This document shows positions 1 through 9,694 of a stretch of DNA of 64,000 nt, in pieces. Made by a program: the position numbers and the translations under genes. The stretch covers positions 682,001 to 746,000 of the forward strand of contig CP138327.1 in assembly GCA_037956075.1 (NCBI GenBank). Reading direction: 5' to 3'. Within the stretch, counting starts at the first letter, position 1; the number at the start of each line of letters is the position of its first letter. The stretch comes from Catillopecten margaritatus gill symbiont (GTDB lineage Bacteria > Pseudomonadota > Gammaproteobacteria > PS1 > Pseudothioglobaceae). A model generated the notes under the pieces. That model had not been told where the DNA came from. It was given only the letters and a program-made list of their open reading frames with translations, and did not search any database.

Positions 1-764
1 CCCATTGCTCCACTTCCCCTGGGTATTTCATAATCTCTACTATCTGGACTTAATAAGACAGCCTTACTCTGAGTTTTAATATTGTAAGCATCATATCTGC
101 CTTGGTCATAATTATCATTATTTTGAATTGAACCGTAAACCGTGGCATCTTTATAATATCCAACGATATTATTGTCAGCCACAAAAATAACTAAAACCCC
201 GTTTACACTGTCTGCATCTTCATTGACTATCGGATCTATTTTTTTTAAATTCATCCCTCCAGTTTTAGACGAAGATTGAACAAAACCCTTAAATATCCCA
301 TCACGAATTTTAAAATTAAACCTTTCGTGAGCTAGATTGTCTTTGGTATAACTGCCACCACCTTCTTGGGTATCACCGTCAATATCTTGATAATATTCCA
401 TTGATGTTATTCTGCAAAATAATACTTTTTCCATATTTTCTTGTTTTACTCCTGCATAATATCTCACAACCTCTTCTATCTTTTCAGGTTTTACTTTGTA
501 TCTTTCATTTTGGTCATTTTCATTATTAAATTTAAAATTACTTTTTAAAAAATCAAGAATATCTCCTTTGTTATTGCCATCTATTCCAACACCATACTCA
601 TTCTTTTTTATATTTACATTCAATGAACTAATAGACTTACCTATTAGTTTAAGACTAGCATTTCCTTTTTTCCATTGGTCGCTATCAAAATCTGCCACAG
701 GCTCTATCGTTTCAATGCTTTCAACAATTTTTTGTAATTTTTTTCTTAATTCTTCTTGATTCAT
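1..764 (-). CDS. Uncharacterised protein, truncated by the window edge
   Basis: An open frame begins at an ATG at 762-764 and runs without a stop off the left edge of the window, giving about 254 residues of N-terminal sequence (MNQEELRKKLQK...). The first part is charged and probably helical. Further in there is a segment ending in VLVIFVADNNIVGYYKDAT, a hydrophobic strand followed by a G-Y-Y-K-x-A-T-V-Y stretch. That pattern is reminiscent of leader regions of some HNH or restriction-like proteins, but I do not recognise the family and the C-terminus, where a catalytic domain would lie, is missing. No function is proposed. It is on the same strand as the next genes but separated from them by a small remnant. 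Confidence 0.65.
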   Translation of the reverse strand, partial: MNQEELRKKLQKIVESIETIEPVADFDSDQWKKGNASLKLIGKSISSLNVNIKKNEYGVGIDGNNKGDILDFLKSNFKFNNENDQNERYKVKPEKIEEVVRYYAGVKQENMEKVLFCRITSMEYYQDIDGDTQEGGGSYTKDNLAHERFNFKIRDGIFKGFVQSSSKTGGMNLKKIDPIVNEDADSVNGVLVIFVADNNIVGYYKDATVYGSIQNNDNYDQGRYDAYNIKTQSKAVLLSPDSRDYEIPRGSGAM

Positions 765-785
765 TTTTAAATACCCCTATCCATT

Positions 786-929
786 TTAAAGAACATTCAC
801 ATTGCCAACAACACCTTTCAGCATCTTACCGATAAACGCATTAATGGACATATCTTCTTTTAAAAATATCAAGAATGCTTCAAATGCACTTCTAAAACAT
901 CGTTCCAATTCTTTTTTTACTCTACCCTC
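786..929 (-). pseudogene. Short orphan reading-frame fragment, possible gene remnant
   Basis: Between the truncated first gene and the pentapeptide-like gene, one frame on the minus strand stays open for 47 codons (ELERCFRSAFEAFLIF... ending VVGNVNVL) with no start codon and a stop immediately upstream. The composition looks protein-like, which suggests the tail of a decayed gene. It could equally be chance in AT-rich DNA. No family is recognised. Confidence 0.2.
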
Positions 930-976
930 TTAAAGGTGTTATCTTCACTCAGTAAAGGTCATCAATTGAATTTAGG

Positions 977-2188
977 CTAAACAAGGGCCCAGTATAAAAA
1001 TATAAGGGTTAAAATTAATGACCACCCAGACTTCATGTCAAAACGATTGGTGTATTTTTCAAGCCATAAAGTTGCTTTATCTGATAAGCGGTATTCTTTA
1101 TCTCCATCACCACTATCGGCACTGCCCTGATAGTTTTCCATTTCTTTAGCGTGAAAATATGAGGCTTGCACCTGGTCGTTGTTGCTTAGTGCAACATTCT
1201 TTAGGGTTCGATACGCATCTCGTTGTTTTTCTGCTTTGTCTAAGGCAGCTTGATAAACGAGTGTATGTATTGATGTTTTTCGGGCGCTTTCTTTGTCAAA
1301 TTTTTCATTGTGTTGTTCAACTTCTATTACATTCATCCATTGAATATTGGTGTAATTTAATTCAGTGAAAATATTGTCAAACATTTTTACCGTGTCAAAA
1401 GATTTTAAGTTAACACTTTGAAGCTCTGTGCGCCCAATAGAAGTGTTATCAATTTGAAACAACGAACCTTTTTCATTGCTGAAAATATTAATTTTATAAA
1501 GTTTAAATTGACCAACATTTCTAAAATTACTAAGTTGCATTCTTTTAAAATGGCAGTCACCAATATCAAGCTCGGCATGCTGAGGTAGGCGTAAATTTTT
1601 TATTTTAAAGTCATCAATTTTGAGGTAGCTAATACGCAAATAAGCCTCATTGCCAGCAGTGCAACCAACTAATTCTAAAGTTTTTAATTTTGCTTTATTT
1701 CTTTGAGATTCCTCATATAAAAGCCCATCTATAGCCTCATGCCATTCAAAATTTCTTATTTTTATTTTATTTTCAAAATGACACTTAACAAAAAATATTT
1801 CATTGTCATAATTTTCTTTAAAATAAATCTCAATTTCTTTAAATACGCTACCTCTAAAAATGGACGCTTCAAATTTGCAATCAATAAATCTTAATGTTCC
1901 CTCAAATTGACAACCTTCAAACAAATAACTGCTTAAACTTTGCTCCTTGATGTCTATATCCCTAATAAACAAACAATTTTTAAAATTAAAATCAATTAAA
2001 AAATTGTTATTAAAATCAATTGGGTAATTAATACACAGGTGTTCTAACTCATCATCATCATATCGCTTTAATAACTCTTCTTTATTTTCAATAATGGTAA
2101 ATCTAGTATTATTGAATGTAATACATTCAGAATCACCATAAGAATCAATAGGATAGTCTTTGCCAAAATAATGAATACTTCTCATCAT
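977..2188 (-). CDS. Pentapeptide-repeat-like protein with C-terminal membrane segment, probably truncated
   Basis: 403 residues. Residues about 60-300 contain many irregular F/L-x-x-C/N-x-F units (for example FEGCQFEG, FIDCKFEA, FKNCLF), suggesting a right-handed beta-helix of the pentapeptide-repeat type. Residues about 310-350 (AYRTLK, then a FHAKEM stretch) match the linker seen in membrane-anchored pentapeptide proteins. A single hydrophobic segment (LILTLIFLYWALV) ends the protein abruptly; relatives usually continue with more membrane helices, so the C-terminus looks cut off. The start overlaps the pncC stop by 4 bp, so it is co-transcribed with pepN and pncC. The role is unknown. Confidence 0.6.
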   Translation of the reverse strand: MMRSIHYFGKDYPIDSYGDSECITFNNTRFTIIENKEELLKRYDDDELEHLCINYPIDFNNNFLIDFNFKNCLFIRDIDIKEQSLSSYLFEGCQFEGTLRFIDCKFEASIFRGSVFKEIEIYFKENYDNEIFFVKCHFENKIKIRNFEWHEAIDGLLYEESQRNKAKLKTLELVGCTAGNEAYLRISYLKIDDFKIKNLRLPQHAELDIGDCHFKRMQLSNFRNVGQFKLYKINIFSNEKGSLFQIDNTSIGRTELQSVNLKSFDTVKMFDNIFTELNYTNIQWMNVIEVEQHNEKFDKESARKTSIHTLVYQAALDKAEKQRDAYRTLKNVALSNNDQVQASYFHAKEMENYQGSADSGDGDKEYRLSDKATLWLEKYTNRFDMKSGWSLILTLIFLYWALV

Positions 2189-2664
2189 ATCAACCTGCCA
2201 ATTTTCTTTAGTTTTGCAACTAATATCTGAGTTACAAATTCAACACTACTTTGCACGACTTGCATTCTATTTTGATTTGAAAAATTTTCAATTGCAGTAA
2301 AATACTTATCATCAATATAAAACCCAAAGCACACCATGCCAACAGGTTTATTAGTGTCGTCACTTTTTGGTCCGGCAATGCCAGTAATAGAAACGCCGAT
2401 ATCAGTAGAGGCTTTTTTAATAACACCTTGTACCATTTCCATGGCAGTTTGCTCACTGACAGCGCCAAACTCTTTAAGAGTTTCTGTTTTTACGCCTAGC
2501 ATATCTATTTTTGCTTGATTGCTATAGGTAATAAAACCTCTATCAAAATAAGCAGATGACCCACTTTCACTAGTGAGTAAAGCGGATAAATTACCACCAG
2601 TACAAGATTCAGCCACGGCGATAGTAAGCTTTCTTTGTATAAGAAGTTGGATTAATTGCTTCAT
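2185..2664 (-). CDS. pncC: Nicotinamide-nucleotide amidohydrolase PncC (CinA C-terminal domain family)
   Basis: 159 residues, the normal size for stand-alone PncC/YgaD proteins. It deamidates nicotinamide mononucleotide to nicotinate mononucleotide, returning the by-product of NAD-dependent reactions such as DNA ligation to NAD synthesis. Family signatures are clear: AVAESCTGG near residue 17 (nucleophile serine region), a GSSAYFDRG stretch, and VSITGIAGP near residue 92. It has 4-bp overlaps with pepN upstream and with the pentapeptide-like gene downstream, so the three probably form one transcript. The N-terminal CinA molybdopterin-binding-like domain is absent, as is usual in this family. 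Confidence 0.9.
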   Translation of the reverse strand: MKQLIQLLIQRKLTIAVAESCTGGNLSALLTSESGSSAYFDRGFITYSNQAKIDMLGVKTETLKEFGAVSEQTAMEMVQGVIKKASTDIGVSITGIAGPKSDDTNKPVGMVCFGFYIDDKYFTAIENFSNQNRMQVVQSSVEFVTQILVAKLKKIGRLI

Positions 2665-5174
2665 TTGAGTGCCGCCTGAACAATTTCAAAAATGTCTTTC
2701 GACAGCCCTTTTGTGTTTAGAATTTTTTCCAGTTGTTGCTTTTGCAAAATCTTTAATTCAGGTGTGAAGCGTTTCCAATGATTATAAACAGCAACTAATC
2801 TAGCGCCTACTTGCGGGTTACTAGTATTTAATTTAATAATGACATCAGTAAAGAATTCATAACCCGCTTGATTGTGGAAATTCACAGTATTTTTGGCAAA
2901 AATACTGACTACGCTACGCAAGCGATTAGGTGTGTTAAATGAGAATAGCTTATGCTGCATTAAGGCTTTTACTGTTTCAACATCACATATATTGCTAGCC
3001 GCTTGTGCGGAGAAATATTTATCCATCACTTGTGTATCACATTTAAATTCCTGATAAAAACTGGCTAATACCTGTTGGCGATATAAATTATCACTGTCCA
3101 GTAAAACATTAAGTGCTGCTAATTTATCATTCATACAATTGGCTGACTCGAACTGAGTGTTGGCTAACGCCAAACCCTTACCTTTGCCTTTACCAAGATA
3201 AAATAGGCAAATATTTTTTAAAGCCCTTTTTCCAACGGCTTCTGGAGTTAGTGTATGCGCTTTATTGGTATTTAGCGATTGGTACAATTCAAGTAATAAC
3301 ACCTCAAATCGAGTACATATTTTTTGAATAACTTGCTCACGCTTGTTGTAAATATCAAACACATCAATAGTTGCTTGCTGGTTATGTAAAACACCCTCAG
3401 AAGGCAGTGTTAATAATTCACAAAGCAAAGATTTGTCATCTGTATTTTTAATGACCGCTTCAAGGGCATCAAAGAATAAGGTTTCATCGACTTTTTCAGG
3501 TGTAAGTATCAGGGACAACCATAATTGTTGTGCATTATCCCAGCGGCTAAAACTGTCCTTATCATGCTTAACAAGAAATATTTTTTGCTCAAAACTCAAA
3601 TTATCGGTAAGTTTAATAGGTGCAGAAAAACCACGCAACCAAGAGGGTGTCGGTTCTGCTGTGAGATTTTCAAAAACAAAACTTTGCTCTTTGTCTTTGA
3701 TAGTCAATATGTCACTTTCTAATTCATTACCCAATTCATCCAATAAGGCAAAAGCAAGTGGGAAAAAGTGATTGCCCGCTTGTTTGACAGTTGCCGTAAA
3801 AGTACCGTTGTCGTAATGTGTTGAAATGTTGACTTCTGGCGTACCTGACTGAGAATACCAGTGAGTGAATTGAGTAAAATCAAAATTATTGGCATCCCCC
3901 ATGGAAGCAACAAAATCATCAATAGTTACCGCTTGCCCATCATGGCGTTCAAAATACAATTTCACACCTTTTTGAAAACCTTTTTCACCAAGGAAAGTGT
4001 GCATCATACGAATCACTTCGGCACCTTTTTCATAGACTGTCATCGTGTAAAAGTTATTCATCTCAATATAACTTTCAGGACGCACAGGGTGTGCCATTGG
4101 TCCCGCATCTTCAGCAAATTGAAGAGTGCGAAGTATATCTACATCTTCAATACGCTTGATAGAGCGCGCATGTAAATCAGCAGTAAACTCCTGATCTCTG
4201 AATACCGTCAACCCCTCTTTTAAACTAAGCTGAAACCAATCTTGGCAAGTAACACGATTACCCGTCCAGTTATGAAAATATTCGTGCCCAATAATAGATT
4301 CAATTCTAATAAAATCATCGTCAGTTGCAGTTTTGGCGTCTGCCAGTACGCAAGCAGAGTTAAAGATATTGAGTCCTTTATTCTCCATTGCACCCATATT
4401 AAAATCGTCCACTGCAACAATCATGTAAATGCCTAAATCATATTCCAATCCAAAACGAAATTCATCCCACTTGAAGGCGCGCTTGAGTGAATCCATGGCA
4501 AATTGAGTTTTGTCAATATTGTGTGCTTGCACATAGATTTTAAGCGCTACCTCTCTACCTGAAAGTGTTGTGTAAGTATCCTCTAGAACGGAAAAATCTC
4601 CTGCCACTAAAGCAAATAAATAGCAAGGCTTAGGGCTTGGGTCATGCCAGGTAGCTTTGCCATTCGATTGACTCAGTAAATTACCGTTACTCAGTAGCAC
4701 TGGATACTTATCATGGTTTGCTGTAATGTGCGTAGTGAAAACACTTAATACATCGGGACGGTCAAGATAATAGGTAATTTGCCTAAAACCGTGGGCTTCG
4801 CACTGGGTGCAAAAATTACCACTGGATTGGTACAAGCCATTTAAACTGGTATTGACCTCTGGATGAATTTTATTTTGTATTTCTAAAATAAAGTTTTTAG
4901 GCAGGTTGTTGAGCGTTAAACCTTCTTTACTTATTTTGTAATCAGGTTTGATGCCATTCACCAAAATAGAAACTAACATCAGCTGCACGCCATCTAAAAA
5001 TAATTCAGTCGTCGGATTTTCTACTGCTGGATTTTGATAAAAATTAATCTTTGACGAGACAATCGTCTCGGTCTCACCCAAGTCAAAACTCAAGTCAGTG
5101 GTGTGAATTAAATATGCACTTGGCTCATAATCTTTGCGATAAACAAGTTGTGGCTGGGATTTTGGTTGTGCCAT
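2661..5174 (-). CDS. pepN: Aminopeptidase N (M1 family zinc metallopeptidase)
   Basis: About 837 residues, slightly shorter than E. coli PepN (870). It removes N-terminal residues from peptides in the cytoplasm. Visible motifs are the exopeptidase motif GAMEN (within FNMGAMENKGLN) and the zinc-binding HEYFHNW (HExxH) followed by the downstream glutamate region LKEGLTVFRDQEF. The start is placed at the second Met, giving MAQPKSQPQ..., because the family begins about ten residues before the K/R-x-D-Y-x-x-x-x-Y pattern; an ATG at 5198 would add eight residues. It is the first gene of a pepN-pncC-pentapeptide run. No clear promoter stands out in the 258 bp upstream. Confidence 0.95.
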   Translation of the reverse strand: MAQPKSQPQLVYRKDYEPSAYLIHTTDLSFDLGETETIVSSKINFYQNPAVENPTTELFLDGVQLMLVSILVNGIKPDYKISKEGLTLNNLPKNFILEIQNKIHPEVNTSLNGLYQSSGNFCTQCEAHGFRQITYYLDRPDVLSVFTTHITANHDKYPVLLSNGNLLSQSNGKATWHDPSPKPCYLFALVAGDFSVLEDTYTTLSGREVALKIYVQAHNIDKTQFAMDSLKRAFKWDEFRFGLEYDLGIYMIVAVDDFNMGAMENKGLNIFNSACVLADAKTATDDDFIRIESIIGHEYFHNWTGNRVTCQDWFQLSLKEGLTVFRDQEFTADLHARSIKRIEDVDILRTLQFAEDAGPMAHPVRPESYIEMNNFYTMTVYEKGAEVIRMMHTFLGEKGFQKGVKLYFERHDGQAVTIDDFVASMGDANNFDFTQFTHWYSQSGTPEVNISTHYDNGTFTATVKQAGNHFFPLAFALLDELGNELESDILTIKDKEQSFVFENLTAEPTPSWLRGFSAPIKLTDNLSFEQKIFLVKHDKDSFSRWDNAQQLWLSLILTPEKVDETLFFDALEAVIKNTDDKSLLCELLTLPSEGVLHNQQATIDVFDIYNKREQVIQKICTRFEVLLLELYQSLNTNKAHTLTPEAVGKRALKNICLFYLGKGKGKGLALANTQFESANCMNDKLAALNVLLDSDNLYRQQVLASFYQEFKCDTQVMDKYFSAQAASNICDVETVKALMQHKLFSFNTPNRLRSVVSIFAKNTVNFHNQAGYEFFTDVIIKLNTSNPQVGARLVAVYNHWKRFTPELKILQKQQLEKILNTKGLSKDIFEIVQAALK

Positions 5175-5456
5175 ATTTTTTGTGGCTTTGACTAGCATAT
5201 ATTTATCTTAAAACGATAAGTGCAAACTCACCTATTCACCACAGATTTTATATGCTTTATCAGCATACTCATCAGTTAAACAATGGACCAAAACAAGCGT
5301 CATCTACAACCTTTTTCTTTGTGACTGTCAAAAAATTCTGGTTGCTTTCCACTCGCCTTAAAAGCGTTAAAAAATGGAATTCAATCCCGTTAGATTGTAT
5401 ACTTAACACACCTTCTCCTCATTTAATTTAGATTAAAGAATTAGTATAGCTTAATT

Positions 5457-6542
5457 TTACAATTTATGCAACAAATTCTGCTCTCTAAAGCCCATCAAAT
5501 CTACTTCCATACCTTTGTTAAGTGCCAATACCTTGAAACTCTCGCCCATTGCACTTGGCAACACCAATAATTTAACTTGTTGTGCTAAAAGCGCTCGTTT
5601 TTCCTCATCTTTTTCGGCTAATAAATATTCGTCAATACCCAAAGAAATCAAAAACATCGCTTGTGTGGCATAGCCTGCAATAGAAAAACCACTGCTTTTT
5701 GCTTGGTCAGCAATGTCGGAGAAATTAACTGAGGTGGTAATATCCTGTTCGCCAATATGCTCAAACGGATTGTCGTTTGCCTTGTGCCGATAGTAACATT
5801 GCAAGGTGCCTTCTCCTCGCTGAGGATGAAAATATTCATCACGACCCATGCCATAATCAATCAACAGCACCAAACCCTTATCCATAAAATCACTTAGGCT
5901 CTCAACCCATGCCATCGCCCTTTCGTTGACTTCGGTAATATAGCCTGGCTCAACATCCGCGGGTAATTGCATTTTGTCGTTATTATAGGGCGCTAATGTT
6001 TGCCAAACTAAAGTATTGTTTTGGCAGTCCACACCCAATTCAACAAAGTCATTTTCTTTTTTAATCAAGCGTTTGGCAGGCATTGCGTCTAAAACTTCGT
6101 TGGCAATAATAACACCTGAAAAATGCTCGGGCAAACTGTTTAACCAAACAATTCTGCCTAATAATTCTGGCACAGTTTTGCTAATCGTATCTTTTTGTCT
6201 TTGTTTTAATTCAGCGCTGAGCTCTAAAATGTAATAAGTGCGGGGCAGTTTGTCTAATCGCCCCAATTCAAATAAAATTTGTGCGGATAAAATACCGCTA
6301 CCTGCACCGAATTCTAATAAATCTTGGTCACTTTTCAATACTTGCGCACATTGTCGTGCCAAGCAAAATCCGAACAAATCCGAAGTTTCAGGCGCTGTGA
6401 TAAAATCACCCTGCTCGCCAAATTTCTGTGATCCACCCGTGTAATAACCTTTGGCAGGATAATATAATGCCAAATTCATAAATTCATCAAACCCGATAGG
6501 CTCGGCTTTTTGTATAATAGCATCTTTAATTATTTTTTCCAC
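5457..6542 (-). CDS. SAM-dependent methyltransferase, MidA/NDUFAF7 (DUF185) family
   Basis: 361 residues. It matches the DUF185 family, whose mitochondrial member NDUFAF7 methylates an arginine of complex I subunit NDUFS2; the bacterial substrate is not settled. Seen: the N-terminal ALYYPAKGYYTGG and FGEQGDFITAPE motifs, the SAM-binding LLEFGAGSGILSAQ near residue 95, and ANEVLDAMPAKR and VLLIDYGMGRDEYFHPQRG further on. It starts at GTG (6540-6542). The gene is divergent from the SDR gene with only 13 bp between start codons, so each promoter lies inside, or right at the edge of, the other gene. Confidence 0.9.
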   Translation of the reverse strand: MEKIIKDAIIQKAEPIGFDEFMNLALYYPAKGYYTGGSQKFGEQGDFITAPETSDLFGFCLARQCAQVLKSDQDLLEFGAGSGILSAQILFELGRLDKLPRTYYILELSAELKQRQKDTISKTVPELLGRIVWLNSLPEHFSGVIIANEVLDAMPAKRLIKKENDFVELGVDCQNNTLVWQTLAPYNNDKMQLPADVEPGYITEVNERAMAWVESLSDFMDKGLVLLIDYGMGRDEYFHPQRGEGTLQCYYRHKANDNPFEHIGEQDITTSVNFSDIADQAKSSGFSIAGYATQAMFLISLGIDEYLLAEKDEEKRALLAQQVKLLVLPSAMGESFKVLALNKGMEVDLMGFREQNLLHKL

Positions 6543-6555
6543 GACAGTATTTTAT

Positions 6556-7275
6556 ATGAAAACAGCACTTGTTACAGGAGGAGCATTGCGAATTGGCGCA
6601 CAAATTGCCAAAACGCTCCACGCACACGATTACAACATTATCCTCCATTATCGAAATTCCGCCAAAGAAGCACAAACATTGGCAGATAAATTTAATCAAG
6701 TGCGTGCCAATTCTGCTCGTCTTATTCAAGCAGAATTGTCAGACAGTCAAGCAGTTAAATCACTGTCAAAGTCGATTGGCGAGTTGAATGTGTTAGTCAA
6801 CAACGCATCCCTTTTTTACCCAACTTCGATGGAGGAAGCGAGTGAAAACGATTGGCAAAAAATAATGGACACCAATGTTAAAGCACCATTTTTCCTGTCG
6901 CAATCTTTATCAACTGCACTAGCAAAAAACCAAGGCTGCATCATCAATATCATCGATATTCACGCACAACGCCCACTTAAAAATCATGCCATTTACAACA
7001 TCTCCAAAGCGGCAATTGCAATGATGACACAAACCTTAGCCAAAGAATTAGCCCCCAACATCCGTGTTTGTGGCGTCGCCCCAGGTTCAATTTTATGGCC
7101 AGAAAATGAAGCAGAATTAAACAATGCACAAAAAAACAAAATGCTGAACAAAATCCCTCTAAACAAACAAGGTTCACCAGCAGATATTGCCAATACAGTT
7201 TTATTTTTAGCAAATTCACCCTACATCACAGGGCAAATTATCAGTGTTGATGGTGGACGCACATTAAATCAGTAG
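6556..7275 (+). CDS. Short-chain dehydrogenase, pteridine reductase/FolM-like
   Basis: 239 residues, a standard-length SDR. The cofactor motif is TGGALRIG near residue 7 rather than the usual TGxxxGIG; the R-I-G form is characteristic of pteridine reductases and FolM (dihydromonapterin reductase), so reduction of pterins with NADPH is the likely reaction. NNAS near residue 88, a Y-x-x-x-K catalytic pair (YNISKAA near residue 150) and the C-terminal GQIISVDGG are present. The serine normally ahead of the Tyr is replaced in INIIDIHAQ, as in PTR1/FolM-type enzymes. No Shine-Dalgarno is obvious; a TATAAT at 6513-6518 inside the divergent gene may drive it. Confidence 0.8.
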   Translation: MKTALVTGGALRIGAQIAKTLHAHDYNIILHYRNSAKEAQTLADKFNQVRANSARLIQAELSDSQAVKSLSKSIGELNVLVNNASLFYPTSMEEASENDWQKIMDTNVKAPFFLSQSLSTALAKNQGCIINIIDIHAQRPLKNHAIYNISKAAIAMMTQTLAKELAPNIRVCGVAPGSILWPENEAELNNAQKNKMLNKIPLNKQGSPADIANTVLFLANSPYITGQIISVDGGRTLNQ

Positions 7276-7582
7276 CGCACTGTTTTTTGTGCTAAAATCC
7301 GAAATACTAATAGAGTTTGTAGTGACAGATTTTTGACAAGTTACTGTTAGCAAAGAATTTGATGTTTTGGGTGCAAGATGAAACATCGCAAGAGAAACAA
7401 ACAATTAAACAATTGGCTTTTTTTGCCATGCGATAGAGAGCACAAAACTAAAGAATGAGGATAAAAACTCAACAGGAACAGGATTTTGAAACAATTTATA
7501 ACTCAAATAAATCACACCAAAACCCAACACAACTGTGTTGACTCTATACGCATGGAAAAAGGCCTTCAATTAGGAATGAACC
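7276..7582 (+). other. Intergenic region upstream of rne, probable 5' leader
   Basis: This 307-bp gap holds no convincing ORF. A TTGACA at about 7335 could be a -35 box, but no good -10 follows at the right distance. A purine-rich AGGAATG lies just before the rne start. In Enterobacteria the rne 5' UTR is long and folds to let RNase E regulate its own mRNA; whether that applies here cannot be judged from the sequence alone. Confidence 0.3.
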
Positions 7583-9694
7583 ATGAATCAAATACTCATC
7601 AATGCAACGCACTCAGAAGAGATCAGAGTTGCCATCGTCAAGAATAAAAAGCTAACTGACTTAAATATAGAAACCAGCCTTAATCAAAAAAATAAAGGCA
7701 ATATCTACAAAGGGAAAATTTCCCGCGTTGAACAATCTTTAGAGGCTGCTTTCGTTGATTACGGCAAAGAAAGGCAGGGCTTTTTACCCTTTAAAGAAGT
7801 GACTAAAGCGTTGCGTGAAAATATAGAGTTCAAAGGTGAAAAACTGACTATTTCTGATGTCTTAAAAGAAGGTCAGGAAATCATTGTTCAAGTTGAAAAA
7901 GAGGAACGAGGCAATAAAGGTGCTGCATTAAGCACCTACATTAACTTAGCGGGCGCTTATATGATTCTGACGCCAAACAATACAAAAAGTCACGGTATTT
8001 CAAGACAAATCACTTCATTAGATAGGTCTGCATTAAAAGAAATTATCAACAAAATTACTATGCCAAAAGATTCTGGCTTAATTATCCGTACCGCAGGTGC
8101 CGGCAAGAGTCTGGAAGAGTTGCAGTGGGAAGTAGATTACCTTTCAGAGTTGTGGAGTTCAATAAATACTGCCGCAGAAAATCGTAAGGCGCCTTTCTTA
8201 ATCTATCAAGAGAGTGACATTGTTATTCGTACCTTACGCGACTATTTGAGAGAAGGCACAGACAGTGTTATTATTGACGATTTAGCTACCTTTCAAAACG
8301 CCAAAGAATTTGTCAGTTTTGTTCTGCCACACTACTTAGACCGCGTTAAGCAATTTGATGCTTCTGAACATTCATTGTTTAGCCACATAGGCATTGAGGC
8401 ACAAGTAAAAAGTGTGTTTAATCGCGAAGTATCACTAAAATCAGGGGCAACTATTGTGTTTGACCCAACGGAAGCATTAACTGCAATTGATATTAACTCT
8501 GCCCGCGCAACCAAAGGCTCTGATATTGAAGAAACTGCCTATAACGCTAACTTAGAAGCAGCTAAAGAAATTGCCATACAGTTACAACTACGCGACATTG
8601 GCGGTCTAGTAGTCATTGACTTTATTGACATGACTTTGGAAGAGCACCGCAGATCCATTGAAAAAGCCATGGAAAAAGCCACTGGATCAGACCGTGCTCG
8701 CATCCAAATTGGCACAATTTCTCGCTTTGGCTTATTAGAAATGTCAAGACAACGCCTAATGAGCTCAGTAACAGAATCGGTAGAAAAAACTTGCTCTGCT
8801 TGTGATGGTCGCGGCACAACACCGACCGTTCCAAGTCTTGCTTTAAACATTCTAAGACAACTTGAAGATGGCTGCAATGCCTCTAATCAAACTCGAAGAT
8901 TAACAATCCAATCAAGTGTTGATGTTATTACCTATCTATTAAACGAAAAGCGTAGCGACATCACTCGATTAGAAAGTAAGCATGGAATAGAAATCACGCT
9001 ATTGCCTAACCCTTATATGCAATTTCCGAACTTTAATATTAACAAGCAAAAAGGTGATAAAAAATCACATCATAAGAGCTATCAAGGTATTTCTAAACCA
9101 CAGAACACGCTTGCTGATAATGGCTTAAGTGAAGATAGAGAAACCCCAGCAATTAACAGTAACCACCCTACTACGCGCATTTCTGAACATAAAGAACATA
9201 AAAAGGTTACTGAAAAATCTTCATTCTCTTTTTGGAATGCGGTTAAGTCATTTTTTATTGGTGGTGATAAAAAGAAAGGGCAAACAGAAAAAAAACATAA
9301 TAATAAAAATCGCAATAGAAACCGCAACCGTAACCGCAATCAAAATAATAATCGGAACAATCAAAAGCAACAACCAAATAAGCAAGACAAACAGCGGTCA
9401 AATCAAGGTCAAAAGCCAAAACCTCAAAATAAGCCCAAACCAAAAAATAATAACACCCAGGTAAAGCAAACTAAGCCACAAGAACAAAAAAAGCCACAGG
9501 AAAAACCTAAGAATGTAGCGCCAAAAGTAGAGACCAAGAAAGAAGACGCACCAAAAAAGCAAGCGGTGATAAAAACAGAAAATCCTACTAAACCCGAGGT
9601 TAAAAAAGCAAGCAAGCCTAAAGTTAAAAAGGAAACAAAAATTGAAACTGGCAACAAAGCAGACACAAAACCCGATGCAGATGGCAACAAATAA
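7583..9694 (+). CDS. rne: Ribonuclease E
   Basis: 703 residues: a catalytic half of about 500 residues plus a short basic tail, shorter than E. coli Rne (1061). It is the endonuclease that starts mRNA decay and processes rRNA and tRNA precursors. Seen: MNQILINATHSEEIRVAIV start, S1 domain segment (NIYKGKISRVEQSLEAAFVDYG), DNase I-like catalytic region (VVIDFIDM near residue 345), and the Zn-link cysteines CSACDG near residue 403. The tail is low complexity and rich in N, K, R, Q and P (residues about 570-700), fitting an RNA-binding degradosome scaffold, with a short amphipathic stretch (FWNAVKSFFIGG) that could be a membrane anchor. The tail distinguishes it from RNase G. aroE begins directly after its stop. 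Confidence 0.93.
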   Translation: MNQILINATHSEEIRVAIVKNKKLTDLNIETSLNQKNKGNIYKGKISRVEQSLEAAFVDYGKERQGFLPFKEVTKALRENIEFKGEKLTISDVLKEGQEIIVQVEKEERGNKGAALSTYINLAGAYMILTPNNTKSHGISRQITSLDRSALKEIINKITMPKDSGLIIRTAGAGKSLEELQWEVDYLSELWSSINTAAENRKAPFLIYQESDIVIRTLRDYLREGTDSVIIDDLATFQNAKEFVSFVLPHYLDRVKQFDASEHSLFSHIGIEAQVKSVFNREVSLKSGATIVFDPTEALTAIDINSARATKGSDIEETAYNANLEAAKEIAIQLQLRDIGGLVVIDFIDMTLEEHRRSIEKAMEKATGSDRARIQIGTISRFGLLEMSRQRLMSSVTESVEKTCSACDGRGTTPTVPSLALNILRQLEDGCNASNQTRRLTIQSSVDVITYLLNEKRSDITRLESKHGIEITLLPNPYMQFPNFNINKQKGDKKSHHKSYQGISKPQNTLADNGLSEDRETPAINSNHPTTRISEHKEHKKVTEKSSFSFWNAVKSFFIGGDKKKGQTEKKHNNKNRNRNRNRNRNQNNNRNNQKQQPNKQDKQRSNQGQKPKPQNKPKPKNNNTQVKQTKPQEQKKPQEKPKNVAPKVETKKEDAPKKQAVIKTENPTKPEVKKASKPKVKKETKIETGNKADTKPDADGNK

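Noticed and set aside
5199..5456. Fragment on the minus strand reading CLTDEYADKAYKICGE, slightly like a transposase
   Set aside because: Too short, with no second motif or flanking repeats; no feature can be supported in this gap.
9082..9690. Long open frames opposite the 3' end of rne
   Set aside because: They mirror the low-complexity K/N/R/P-rich tail of RNase E and have no independent coding signs.
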